Source of the DNA: PFJX01 sp040757575
GTDB lineage: Bacteria > Pseudomonadota > Gammaproteobacteria > Burkholderiales > Thiobacillaceae
Length of the DNA stretch: 64,000 nt
Direction: 5' to 3'
Assembly (NCBI GenBank): GCA_040757575.1
Contig: JBFLXA010000001.1
Span: 186,001-250,000, forward strand
In this document: positions 42,904 to 51,424 of the stretch, piece by piece
How the letters are laid out: the number at the start of each line of letters is the position of its first letter
How positions within the stretch are numbered: position 1 is the first letter of the stretch
Program-made: the position numbers and the translations under genes
The notes under the pieces: model-generated
Database searches by the model: none
Told to the model about the DNA's origin: nothing
What the model saw: only the letters and a program-made list of their open reading frames with translations

Positions 42904-43626
42904 TCAGGCCTCGCTGTCCGGCAAGGCCGCTGCCACCAGGTCCAGGTCCGGGGGGGTGTTGACGTTGACGTATACCCCGTCGAACATCATGGCGTGCAGG
43001 GGCTGGCCATGGTCCACCAGGGTTTGCAGCACATCGGTTATTTCCTTCTCGCCACTGCGCTGGGAGGGGGCGGTCTTGGCGATGTAATCGAAGATGTCCG
43101 GCTGAAAGTAATAAAAGCCCATGCCGCAATAGTCATTGCTCAGGTCCGTCGGTTTTTCCACCAGCCGGGTCACCAGGCCGTCCTGGACCTCCACGGCATA
43201 GTTGCGCCGGATGCTTTCGGCTTCCGCCTGGCGCTGCACCAGGATGCCGTAGCGCAGGTCCGGGGGAATCTCGAACTGGCCGCTGCAGAAACAATCCCCC
43301 AGCACCATGATGAAGGGACCGTCCACCAAAGGCGCCACATAGCTCAGGCCGTCGGCAATACCCCGCAGGGCCTCCGGCTCGACGAACTGTGCCCGGATGG
43401 GCAGGGTGTTCACGTATTCCGTGAGTTGTTCCTTGCCGTTCTTGACCACGAAGACGAAGTCGTCCGTGTAATTCTTCCAGTAGTCGATGACGTGGCTGAT
43501 GATAGGCATGCCACGCACCTGGGCCATGCTCTTGTGGCAACCAATTTCGGCAAAGCGGCTGCTGCGGCCGCCGGCCATGACCACGCAGCGGGGTCTATTG
43601 CCAAGGGGATGCGTTACGTCATTCAT
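42904..43626 (-). CDS. Sugar-phosphate nucleotidyltransferase
   Basis: 240-residue GT-A-like NTP transferase: CVVMAGGRSSRFAEIGCHKS at the N-terminus, VLGDCF with the metal-binding Asp, VEKP and CGMGFYYF. Probably makes an NDP-sugar for the locus; the base and sugar cannot be told. The usual GGxGTR motif is GGRSSR. It overlaps the following glycosyltransferase gene's stop by 8 bp. Confidence 0.82.
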   Translation of the reverse strand: MNDVTHPLGNRPRCVVMAGGRSSRFAEIGCHKSMAQVRGMPIISHVIDYWKNYTDDFVFVVKNGKEQLTEYVNTLPIRAQFVEPEALRGIADGLSYVAPLVDGPFIMVLGDCFCSGQFEIPPDLRYGILVQRQAEAESIRRNYAVEVQDGLVTRLVEKPTDLSNDYCGMGFYYFQPDIFDYIAKTAPSQRSGEKEITDVLQTLVDHGQPLHAMMFDGVYVNVNTPPDLDLVAAALPDSEA

Positions 43627-44899
43627 GGAGTGGGCCGTGAGTGGATGGGGACAAGGAATCATACAGTTCCCGGGTCAGACGATTGATATGCAGTGTATTG
43701 AACAGCTCCTGGGCCCGGGCCGATGCGGCGGCGGCCATTTCCCCCACGGCCTCGAAGTGCTGCATGGCCCAGTCGATCTGCCGGGCGAACTCTTGGGCGC
43801 TGTCCCGCTCGGCCAGCAGGCCGCTGCGGCCCTCTTCGACAAAATGGCGGATGCCGCCGATCCGCGAGGCGAGCACGCACGCCCCTGCGGCCATGGCCTC
43901 CGTGAGGATCACCGGGGACATGTTCTCCCATTGCTCCGGAATGGTGACCAGCATGGCCTGGTGCAAGGCATCGATCAGCCCGCTTCGCCCGATTTTGCCC
44001 CGCCAGTGCACCCGGCCTTCCAGGTCCAGGGCCTTTATGCGCTGACGCAGTTCGGTCTCGTAGCCCGCATGGGCCGGCTGGCCGAATACGTCAAGCTCCA
44101 GCTCCGGATACTGGCTGGCCAGAAGGCCCATGGCCTCAATGATGACGTGCAGGCCCTTGCGGTGTTCCACCCAGCCCACGTATACCAGCCGCCCCCGCTG
44201 CATGGCTTGGGCACGGGGCTTGGCGGCGGCCTCCTTCCAGATGTGCTGGGGTATGACGGCAATGCGCCCGGCCGCCACGCCATGCCGTTGCAGCAGTTCG
44301 CCGGAGGCATTGGACAGGGTGACGAACCTGTCCACCGCCTGCACCGGCTCGGCGAAGGTATGGGGCCGGGCGGCGAACAGGGCCTGCTTCACCGGACGCA
44401 GGAAGCGCAGGCGCCGGGCGCCGATGCAATCCACGCAGTGAGCGCCATGGCCCCGGGTGCATAAATCTTCGGTATGGGTCAGCAACATGAAGGCCGGGCA
44501 GAAAATCCAGTAATCGTAGATGGACCAGACCGACGGGATGCCCTGCCGCCGGGCCTGGGGCACCACTCCCAGGCCGCTGAAATGCAGATTGTGAAAATGC
44601 ACCACATCGGGCCGACTGATCTCCAGGATGCGGGCCATGTCCCGAGCAGCCAGGCCATCCTGGGGAAAGTAGAGCTGCTTGACGGCATAGGCCAGGCGGG
44701 GCGCCCAGCGGTCAAGATTGCGCAGGGTGTAATGGCGCCAGGGGGGGCGTACATCGGCGATGTCCGGGGCCAGGCTTGCCACCTCGACCTCGATCCCGTC
44801 GGCCACCTGCTCATCAATGATGCGTTGGGTGGCAAACTCGGCGCCTCCGGCGCGTTTGTGCAATACGGGCAAGAAATCCGCGACATGCAGAATCTTCAT
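43619..44899 (-). CDS. Glycosyltransferase family 4 protein (1)
   Basis: 426 residues, GT-B fold, start MKILHVADFLPVLHKRAGGAE. Donor-site EAMAAGACVLASRIGG and an N-terminal acceptor domain with VVHFHNLHFSGLG. The segment DYWIFCPAFMLLTHTEDLC...HCVDC carries four Cys, a possible metal site seen in some GT4 enzymes. The ATG at 44899 was chosen; longer frames run antisense through the export lipoprotein gene. Confidence 0.88.
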   Translation of the reverse strand: MKILHVADFLPVLHKRAGGAEFATQRIIDEQVADGIEVEVASLAPDIADVRPPWRHYTLRNLDRWAPRLAYAVKQLYFPQDGLAARDMARILEISRPDVVHFHNLHFSGLGVVPQARRQGIPSVWSIYDYWIFCPAFMLLTHTEDLCTRGHGAHCVDCIGARRLRFLRPVKQALFAARPHTFAEPVQAVDRFVTLSNASGELLQRHGVAAGRIAVIPQHIWKEAAAKPRAQAMQRGRLVYVGWVEHRKGLHVIIEAMGLLASQYPELELDVFGQPAHAGYETELRQRIKALDLEGRVHWRGKIGRSGLIDALHQAMLVTIPEQWENMSPVILTEAMAAGACVLASRIGGIRHFVEEGRSGLLAERDSAQEFARQIDWAMQHFEAVGEMAAAASARAQELFNTLHINRLTRELYDSLSPSTHGPLHE

Positions 44900-44925
44900 G
44901 GTCAAGGCCGGGCGTGAAGGACGAG

Positions 44926-44954
44926 GGCCAGTGTAATGCAAAAGGGCATTGGCC
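44926..44954. other. Bulged hairpin upstream of the export lipoprotein gene
   Basis: GGCCA (44926-44930) plus AATGC (44935-44939) pair with GCATTGGCC (44946-44954), with a GTGT bulge. It lies in the 105-bp divergent gap before the Wza-type gene; the gap otherwise shows no clear promoter consensus. Confidence 0.4.
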
Positions 44955-45004
44955 TCGCCACGCCGATTCGGTATCTTCCCGGGTGTTATGCCTGGAGTTT
45001 TGCC

Positions 45005-46135
45005 ATGTTGCCCCCTCTGTTGCGCGCCGCATTCCTGATCTCTGCCCTGGGGTCGCTGACAGGCTGTCTGACGACCCAGGGGCCGTCGATTCCACTCCTG
45101 AGCAAAACGGGGCTGGAGCCCCAGGCGGCGCAATCCGCCCCCCCGCCAGAGGCGGCCAAGCCTGAAAAAGCCCAGGCGGCGGCTACCCCGAAGCACTTCG
45201 AGGAATTCGACCTCATGCCCGCCGTCACCGCCGGCGAGCAGCGTTTCCAGTCTGGGGATGTGCTCAAGGTGGCCATCTGGGGCTACCCGGAACTGGACCA
45301 CACCGCCACGGTTCAGCTCAACGGCCACATCACCCTGCCCCTGGTGGGGGAGATCATGGCCGCCGGCAAGACCGCCGCAAGCCTGCGGGAAGACATTGCC
45401 GAGCGCCTCAAACCTTTCAGCCAGGTGCAAACCCCCAGCCTGCGCCCAGGGGATACCGTGAGCCTGGATGTCTGGCAGCACGCTGACATGTCCCGCACGG
45501 TCACCGTGGCCCCGGACGGCAGCATCACCCTGCCCCTGGTGGGCCGGGTGATGGTTGAAGGCCGCTCCATGGACGATATCCGCCTGGAAGTGGAAGAAAA
45601 GATGCGCTTCCATCTCCGGGACGTACGGGTTTCCCTGCTACCCAACCTGCTGAACCGCCGGGTGTTGCATGACTATCGTGTTTCCGTGCTGGCGTCCAGC
45701 CTCCAGGTCCGGCGTGCCGCCGTGATCGGCGAAGTGGGCCTGCAAGGCCTGGTGGACATCAAAGGTGGAATGCGCCTCATGGAAGCCCTGGCCCAGGCCC
45801 AGGTACTGAACAAGACCGCCGAACTCAACAGCATCGTGGTCATACGCAACCGGGATTCGGACACCCCCCAATACCGGCAGATCCGCCTGGTGGACTACAT
45901 GGAAGGCCGGGCACCGGACCAGAACATCTATTTGCAGCACGACGACATCGTCATCGTGCCCAAGACCTCCATCGCCAAAGTCGGGGACTTCGTCGACCTG
46001 TTCTTCTCCCGCACCCTGCCGGTGTTCACCTGGTGGAGTTCTGCCTGGCAAGCCAGCGTGGCCAAGGACAGCGCAGATTCCGTGCGCCTGATCAACGAGT
46101 CTCTGCGCGCGGATCTGTTGTCGATCACGCCTTGA
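45005..46135 (+). CDS. Polysaccharide export outer-membrane lipoprotein (Wza type) with two PES domains
   Basis: Lipoprotein signal MLPPLLRAAFLISALGSLTGC with the acylated Cys21. Two polysaccharide-export (PES) domains follow in tandem: SGDVLKVAIWGYPELDHTAT...ITLPLVGEIM and PGDTVSLDVWQHADMSRTVT...ITLPLVGRVM; then an SLBB-like stretch (RRAAVIGEVGLQGLVDIKGG) and a C-terminal segment ending DLFFSRTLPVFTWWSS, which fits the outer-membrane-spanning helix of Wza. Standing alone on the plus strand, it overlaps the convergent methyltransferase by 11 bp. Confidence 0.85.
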   Translation: MLPPLLRAAFLISALGSLTGCLTTQGPSIPLLSKTGLEPQAAQSAPPPEAAKPEKAQAAATPKHFEEFDLMPAVTAGEQRFQSGDVLKVAIWGYPELDHTATVQLNGHITLPLVGEIMAAGKTAASLREDIAERLKPFSQVQTPSLRPGDTVSLDVWQHADMSRTVTVAPDGSITLPLVGRVMVEGRSMDDIRLEVEEKMRFHLRDVRVSLLPNLLNRRVLHDYRVSVLASSLQVRRAAVIGEVGLQGLVDIKGGMRLMEALAQAQVLNKTAELNSIVVIRNRDSDTPQYRQIRLVDYMEGRAPDQNIYLQHDDIVIVPKTSIAKVGDFVDLFFSRTLPVFTWWSSAWQASVAKDSADSVRLINESLRADLLSITP

Positions 46136-47150
46136 TCCGCTCCGCCGGCCGGCGGGCGGTGATGACGATCTGCTCTCCCCATCCCCGGGTGGGGGAAAAG
46201 CGCCAGCTGTAGCTCCGGTCCAGACCCCGTAAAACCCCCCGGGCAAGCCGCAGCATGCCCAGGGATGCCAGCAGACGCTTGATGCGCCCCTTGTGGTCCC
46301 GGGCTGCGTAATACCCATTCACGGCCTCGTCCTGGGCCACAGGTGCCGCCGCCTCCGCCCCGCCCCGCCAAGTGCGCCACAGGCCGGCAATGTCCAGGTT
46401 CTGCAAATGGGTTTCGCAAACTTCGAACCCCTGTTCCCGCAACATGCCGGCCAGGGTGTCCGGGTTGAACAGAACGATGTGCTCGTCTTCGCAATTGATG
46501 ACCCACCAACGGTTGCCGAACAGGCGGCGGTACAGGCTATCCACATTGGGGGTGGTCACCAGCAGCACGCCCCCCGGTTTCAGCCAGCCATGGATGCGCT
46601 GCAAGGCGCTGCGGGGGTCTTGCAGGTGTTCTATGACCTCGATCAGGGAGATGGCGTCATAGCCTCCGGCTGCGGGTTCGAAGTCATACAGGGAGCCCCG
46701 CTGCACATCCAGCCCGAGGGCCTCCCGGGCGTGCCGCGACGAGGCCACGCCCACCTCCACCCCCTGGACACGCCACCCAGCCTGCCGGGCCACGGTGAGG
46801 AAGGCCCCCGTGCCACAGCCCACATCCAGCAAGTGGCCCCGACCGGGAGCCCGGGCCTCGATACGGCGCAAGAACCGGGCATAGTAATCCAGCGTTGCGG
46901 GCTCAAAGGCCTGACGCAGCCGCTCCTCGTCCAGCACATCCTGATCGGCCCACAACTGGAGCTTGCGCTCCAGTTCCGCCGGACTCAGACGGGGGTTCAC
47001 GTAACTCATGCCACAGGCCCGGCAGCGCACCAGATCGGCGACGTTCAAGTGCAGTTGATATTCGGGGCTGTCTGCGTCGCAGCGGGGGCAGCGGACGGCC
47101 TGATGCAGGCCCTGGGTGATGGTGGCCAGGGGTTGGGGATCGGGGTTCAT
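46125..47150 (-). CDS. Zinc-ribbon class I SAM methyltransferase (1)
   Basis: N-terminal CPRCD...CRACGMSY zinc ribbon (about residues 20-50), then a Rossmann SAM-binding core with LLDVGCGTGAFL near residue 105 and ISLIEVIEHLQDP near residue 165. 341 residues. Such enzymes methylate sugars in polysaccharide loci or act with sugar nucleotides; the acceptor is unknown. Confidence 0.85.
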   Translation of the reverse strand: MNPDPQPLATITQGLHQAVRCPRCDADSPEYQLHLNVADLVRCRACGMSYVNPRLSPAELERKLQLWADQDVLDEERLRQAFEPATLDYYARFLRRIEARAPGRGHLLDVGCGTGAFLTVARQAGWRVQGVEVGVASSRHAREALGLDVQRGSLYDFEPAAGGYDAISLIEVIEHLQDPRSALQRIHGWLKPGGVLLVTTPNVDSLYRRLFGNRWWVINCEDEHIVLFNPDTLAGMLREQGFEVCETHLQNLDIAGLWRTWRGGAEAAAPVAQDEAVNGYYAARDHKGRIKRLLASLGMLRLARGVLRGLDRSYSWRFSPTRGWGEQIVITARRPAERIKA

Positions 47151-47163
47151 GGTGTCTCGAGGC

Positions 47164-47931
47164 TCATTTCAAATTCAGCCCATCGGGGCCTTGTCCCAGC
47201 CGGGCAAGGGGCTCCCGGGCCAATGGGGAAGCCGCCAGCCAACCCAGCACCACCCGGTTGAATGCTGACAGCGGCCACGGAAGGGGGCGTTCGAAATCGG
47301 CAAACAGCACCACCCGCCGGTCCCCACTGTCGTTCCTCACCGCGTGGGGAAAGGCATCGTCGAAGATCAGGCTGCGGCCTTCCTGCCAGGTCCGCGTCTC
47401 GCCAGCCACGGTGAGCACGCAGGCCGCGTTCTGTCGCGGCGTCAGCAGGGCCAGGTGGTAGCGCAGCAGGCCGCAATATGGGCCCCGGTGCTCCGGAATG
47501 TGCTTGCCGGGAGAGAGGATGGAAAACAGGGCATTGCGCAAGCCGGGGATGCGCTGCAACCAGGCGGCAGTACGCGGGCAACGGGCGCAGTTGGCGCGGA
47601 TGGGGGTGGCGAAGACGGAAAACACGAAGGTCTTCCAGTGCTGGTCCGTGGTGATGGCGGCTTGCTCCGGCGACAGCTCGTGAAAAGCCGGGATGGTCTC
47701 CGGATGCAGCAGGACTTCGTCCAGCTCTTCCCGGATTTCCCGCCACCCGGCCTCCAGTTCTGCGCACCAGGGAAAATCACCGGGATCGAAGTAGGGGCGC
47801 TGCCCGTCCCGGGTCGTGTGGCGGATCAGCCACTCCATGCTGCCCAGGGCCACATGGAGGCGAAGCATGCGCAATCGATACATGACCCGGGCGGTTACGG
47901 AAGACGTGGCCAATCCCGGTTCTCCCATCAT
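47164..47931 (-). CDS. Aspartyl/asparaginyl beta-hydroxylase-family dioxygenase
   Basis: 255-residue Fe(II)/2-oxoglutarate dioxygenase of the AspH/LpxO fold: HIPEHRGPYCGLLRYHLAL and a second block LIFDDAFPHAVRNDSGDRRVVLF, where the two His and the Arg are the metal and oxoglutarate ligands. Bacterial relatives hydroxylate lipid A acyl chains or peptides. Here it sits 12 bp downstream of a GT4 gene and beside a methyltransferase. A hydroxylation of a polysaccharide-linked lipid or a protein is possible. Confidence 0.8.
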   Translation of the reverse strand: MMGEPGLATSSVTARVMYRLRMLRLHVALGSMEWLIRHTTRDGQRPYFDPGDFPWCAELEAGWREIREELDEVLLHPETIPAFHELSPEQAAITTDQHWKTFVFSVFATPIRANCARCPRTAAWLQRIPGLRNALFSILSPGKHIPEHRGPYCGLLRYHLALLTPRQNAACVLTVAGETRTWQEGRSLIFDDAFPHAVRNDSGDRRVVLFADFERPLPWPLSAFNRVVLGWLAASPLAREPLARLGQGPDGLNLK

Positions 47932-49055
47932 CCTCCCCTCCAGGCCCGGTTCTCGTGATGCACCTGGCGGTAGACCGCCTGGGTTTGGCGAGCGGCTTCA
48001 GTCCAGGAATAGCGGGCGGCATGGATGCGGCCCGCCTGGCTAAGATGCTGGCGCAGGGCCGGGTCTTCCGCCAGGCGACCCAGGGCGGCCACGACGGCAT
48101 CCGTATCGTCGGGCTGGACCAGCAGGGCCGCATCGCCGGCAACCTCCGGCATGCAGGACAGGCTTGAAGTCAGGACCGGGGTGCCACAGGCCATGCTCTC
48201 CAGAATGGGCAGGCCGAAGCCTTCATAAAACGAGAGATAGACGGAAAACAGGGCGTGGCCGTAAAGCGCCACCAGGTCACCCGTATCGACGAACCCGGCC
48301 AGGCGGATGTTTTCCGCCACTCCGCACTGCCGGATTTCATCCATCACTTCCGACGCCGATTCGGTACGCTTGCCCACCAGCACCAGTTGCAGGCGCCCCT
48401 GGCGCGCGGCAGGCAAACTTGCAAAAGCCCGCACCAGGGTGCGCTGATTCTTGCGCATGCCCAGGTTGCCCACCCCCAGGATGTAGGGAGTGCGGATATC
48501 TAGCCGTTCGAGGATGGCCGGCCGGGGCCCATCAGGCTGGGGAGGAACAAACCCGGGACCGACACCGTTATGGATGACGCTGACCCGTTCCGACGCAACG
48601 CCGTAGAGTTCCACCAGGTCGTCCCGGGTGGCATTGGAGACGGCGATGACATGGGCCGCCCGGCGCACCTGGCCAGGCATTAGGGTGCGCATGCGCGTGG
48701 CCATACTCAGGGGAAAGTAGTCCGGGTTCCGCTCGAAACTGAGGTCATGCACCGTTAACACGGCCGGACAGGAAGCCCAGGGGGGGGCAAAATACTGAAA
48801 ATGGGCCACATCCACCCGGTCTCGCCAGAGGGCCCAGGGCGTTGCCAGGGGCAAGCGTAACCAGGGCTGGGCCGGCCACAGGCGCCTGAACCTTGCCCGG
48901 TTCTGGCCGGGTGCCAGAGGCCGGGTCTGGTAAAACCGGAAATCCATGTCCGGGGCCGGCGCCTGGAGATACTGATGCAACAAGCCCTCGGCGTAGGTTT
49001 CGTTGCCAGTGGCCTGCTCGCCCACGGCGTGGATATCGAAGGCAACCCGGATCAT
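47928..49055 (-). CDS. Glycosyltransferase family 4 protein (2)
   Basis: 375 residues, GT-B fold with MIRVAFDIHAVGEQATGNE start, VLTVHDLSFERNPD, GNLGMRKNQRTLVRAFA and the donor-site EGFGLPILESMACGTPVLTS. This form resembles mannosyltransferase-like GT4 enzymes (inference). The last four bases overlap the hydroxylase start. Confidence 0.9.
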   Translation of the reverse strand: MIRVAFDIHAVGEQATGNETYAEGLLHQYLQAPAPDMDFRFYQTRPLAPGQNRARFRRLWPAQPWLRLPLATPWALWRDRVDVAHFQYFAPPWASCPAVLTVHDLSFERNPDYFPLSMATRMRTLMPGQVRRAAHVIAVSNATRDDLVELYGVASERVSVIHNGVGPGFVPPQPDGPRPAILERLDIRTPYILGVGNLGMRKNQRTLVRAFASLPAARQGRLQLVLVGKRTESASEVMDEIRQCGVAENIRLAGFVDTGDLVALYGHALFSVYLSFYEGFGLPILESMACGTPVLTSSLSCMPEVAGDAALLVQPDDTDAVVAALGRLAEDPALRQHLSQAGRIHAARYSWTEAARQTQAVYRQVHHENRAWRGG

Positions 49056-49101
49056 CAGCCCCTAGCCCCCACAGAAGACAGGGGCAAATGAGGCTTGTAA
49101 G

Positions 49102-49130
49102 GCCGGCAAAACCGCGTACCCTTTGCCGGC
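49102..49130. other. 9-bp perfect inverted repeat in a divergent gap
   Basis: GCCGGCAAA (49102-49110) and TTTGCCGGC (49122-49130) are exact reverse complements with an 11-base spacer. It lies in the 140-bp gap between the divergent GT4 and radical SAM genes and has operator-like geometry (20-bp centre spacing, two half-sites two helical turns apart). No T-run follows. Confidence 0.6.
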
Positions 49131-49195
49131 ATAGCCATACCGCCGCCGCTTTCGTACGGGTCCCTGCGCCTGTACGCCATGCCCAGGAAGCTTTT

Positions 49196-50299
49196 ATGAA
49201 TATCGTCAGCCAAATCGCGAAAAAACTCTTTGTCGTGCCCACCTACGCCCGGCGTTCGGAGGCCCTGCACACCATCCTGGCCCACAGCACCCCCCGCCGG
49301 CTGTTCAACCTGATGCTGGTGGAAACGGAATACCGCCTGCGGCGCACCCGGGTCCATGGCCGGCCCTACGTATTGGTGATAGACCCGGCCAACGTATGCA
49401 ACCTGCGCTGCCCCCTGTGTCCCACCGGCCTTTTGCAGACCGGCCGGCGCAGTCAGATGATCACCTGGGAAACCTTCACCCATATCGTCGACATGGCTGC
49501 CCCCTGGGCCTACAAGCTGAACCTGTTCAACTGGGGTGAGCCCCTGCTCCACAGCCATGTCTTCGACATGATCCGCTATGCGCGCAAGAAGGGACTGGGC
49601 ACGACCATGAGCACCAACCTGTCGGTGGACATTTCCGATGCGGACATCGACCAGTTGCTCACTTGCGGCGTGGAATTCCTGTGTCTGTCCATCGATGGCG
49701 CCACCCAGGAGACCTACGCCAAATACCGGCGCAAGGGCAAACTGGATCTGGTGCTGCACAACCTGGACCGGCTGGTGCGTCGCCGCAAGGAACTGGGCCT
49801 CAAGCGTCCGGTGATTGAATGGCAGTTCATCCCCATGCGCCACAACGAACATGAAGAAGACGCCGCCCGGGAACTTGCCCACAAACATGGGGCGGACCGC
49901 TTCCGCTGCATCCCGGTCGGCCTGCCCTTCGAGGCGGAAAACCGGCCTGAACTGGAACGTGAGTGGTTTCCCATCAAGATCCAGGGAGGTGAGACAGCCG
50001 GGGGCGAGGAGATCAGCAGCAATGACCAAAGCCCCAAGCCCTGCTACTTCCTGTATCGCTATCTGGTCGTCAACCCGGATGGCAAGACCTCGCCCTGTTG
50101 TGTCGTCTACGGCGAGCCCACGGATTTCGGCGACCTCACCCAAGAACCTCTGGACGCGCTGTGGAACAACGCCCAGTACTGCTCCGGACGGGCGCAGTAC
50201 AGCAGTAGCGGTCGCCCCACGGTGCCCACCGTATGCGACCGCTGCGACCTGTTTGCCAAGCGGTCCCGCTACACCCCTGCCCCGGCGTCCCAACCCTGA
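49196..50299 (+). CDS. Radical SAM/SPASM domain protein
   Basis: 367 residues. Radical SAM cluster motif C68-x3-C72-x2-C75 in NVCNLRCPLCPTG, followed by the barrel (NWGEPLLH, ST-NLSVDIS) and a C-terminal SPASM/twitch region with auxiliary-cluster Cys (PKPCYFLYR, SPCCVVYG, QYCSG, VCDRCDLF). The start follows an AGGAAG site. SPASM enzymes usually modify peptides or cell-wall sugars; no small precursor peptide is seen next to it, so a sugar or lipid substrate seems more likely. Function unknown. Confidence 0.85.
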   Translation: MNIVSQIAKKLFVVPTYARRSEALHTILAHSTPRRLFNLMLVETEYRLRRTRVHGRPYVLVIDPANVCNLRCPLCPTGLLQTGRRSQMITWETFTHIVDMAAPWAYKLNLFNWGEPLLHSHVFDMIRYARKKGLGTTMSTNLSVDISDADIDQLLTCGVEFLCLSIDGATQETYAKYRRKGKLDLVLHNLDRLVRRRKELGLKRPVIEWQFIPMRHNEHEEDAARELAHKHGADRFRCIPVGLPFEAENRPELEREWFPIKIQGGETAGGEEISSNDQSPKPCYFLYRYLVVNPDGKTSPCCVVYGEPTDFGDLTQEPLDALWNNAQYCSGRAQYSSSGRPTVPTVCDRCDLFAKRSRYTPAPASQP

Positions 50300-50316
50300 C
50301 GCACTCCCCCGGGGCC

Positions 50317-51423
50317 TCATTTTCCTGCCTCCGGGGTTTGCCACAGCGCGGTCATGAGAGCGAGCCAGCGGCCGGCGTTGACATCCGGCGTGAAGGCCTC
50401 CTGGTAGAGGGCATACCCCGCCTGACCCATGCGGGTACGCAAGGCGGCATCCTCCAGCAAGGCCTTGAGATGGGTGTACCAAGCCTCTTCGTCTTCTGCC
50501 AGGAAGCCCGTTTCGCCCGGCCGCACCACTTCTGTGTTCATGCCCACAGGCGAGGCCACCACCGGCAGGCCGGCAGAGTAGTACTGGATCAGCTTGAAGG
50601 CGCATTTGCCCCGTTCGTATTCCCGGTCATGCAAGGGCATGACGCCGATGGCGGCCTCCTGCAGCCAGGCCCGCTCGGTATCCGCCTGCCACACCCGGGC
50701 ATCCAGGGGAACGCCCGGCATATCCAGGGAGAGGACGTCCGGACTGCCGATGACCCGGAAGGTGAAATCATGGGTGCGCGCAAGACGGCGCAAAGGCTCT
50801 GCCAGCAAATCCAGATAGGCCTCATTGCCTACATTGCCGATCCAGACGATCACCGGATGACCCGAAGTGGATGCCTCTCCGCCCAAGTCCCGGTAAGGGG
50901 TGGGAATGATGGTGACCCGCTCGTTGAAGCGGCGCGCATAGTCCGCCAGATAGGCATTCCCCACCACCACCGCGTGGCAGGCCGAGATGGTGTCCGCTAC
51001 CCGGTCCGGATCAAAGAAACGGCCCCGCTGGTCGATCTTCAAAGGCATCCGGGTCCAGGTGGCGTCGTCCAGATCGAACACCGTGCGTGGATTGAGACGA
51101 CAGATCAGACGCTCGAACCGGGCGCTGCCGAGGGGAAAGGCCTCCCGATGAATGATGACCAGATCGTAGGCCGGAACCCGGGGCAGGCGCAGGATCAATC
51201 TGAAGGTGCAATAGGCCAGGCCCAGGGCCTTGCGCATGGCTGCCAACAGTCCAAAGTTGCGCCGGGTCCGGTACAGGCGGTCCGTCAGGAAGGCCAGCAC
51301 TTCCACCTGGATACCCTGGTCGGCCCAGAGCCGGATGTAGTTGCCGATGCGGTGACGCACCGACGGGCCGTCGGCTGGGTAGAAGGAAAAACAGGCCACC
51401 CGGCGCGGGCGGTCGGGAACCAC
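50317..51423 (-). CDS. Glycosyltransferase, GT4-like
   Basis: 368 residues, GT-B fold. N-terminal RRVACFSFYPADGPSVRHRI and VIIHREAF; C-terminal KCAFKLIQYYSAGLPVVASPVG with the donor-binding E in the following VRPGETGFLA. The middle IVWIGNVGNEAYLDLLAEPL is the start of the second Rossmann domain. More divergent than the other GT4 proteins here. Confidence 0.8.
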   Translation of the reverse strand: MVPDRPRRVACFSFYPADGPSVRHRIGNYIRLWADQGIQVEVLAFLTDRLYRTRRNFGLLAAMRKALGLAYCTFRLILRLPRVPAYDLVIIHREAFPLGSARFERLICRLNPRTVFDLDDATWTRMPLKIDQRGRFFDPDRVADTISACHAVVVGNAYLADYARRFNERVTIIPTPYRDLGGEASTSGHPVIVWIGNVGNEAYLDLLAEPLRRLARTHDFTFRVIGSPDVLSLDMPGVPLDARVWQADTERAWLQEAAIGVMPLHDREYERGKCAFKLIQYYSAGLPVVASPVGMNTEVVRPGETGFLAEDEEAWYTHLKALLEDAALRTRMGQAGYALYQEAFTPDVNAGRWLALMTALWQTPEAGK

Positions 51424-51424
51424 G

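Noticed and set aside
43619..45613. 664-residue fused form of the GT4 gene
   Set aside because: The extra N-terminal 238 residues are antisense to the export lipoprotein gene and lack any motif; the ATG at 44899 begins a normal GT4.
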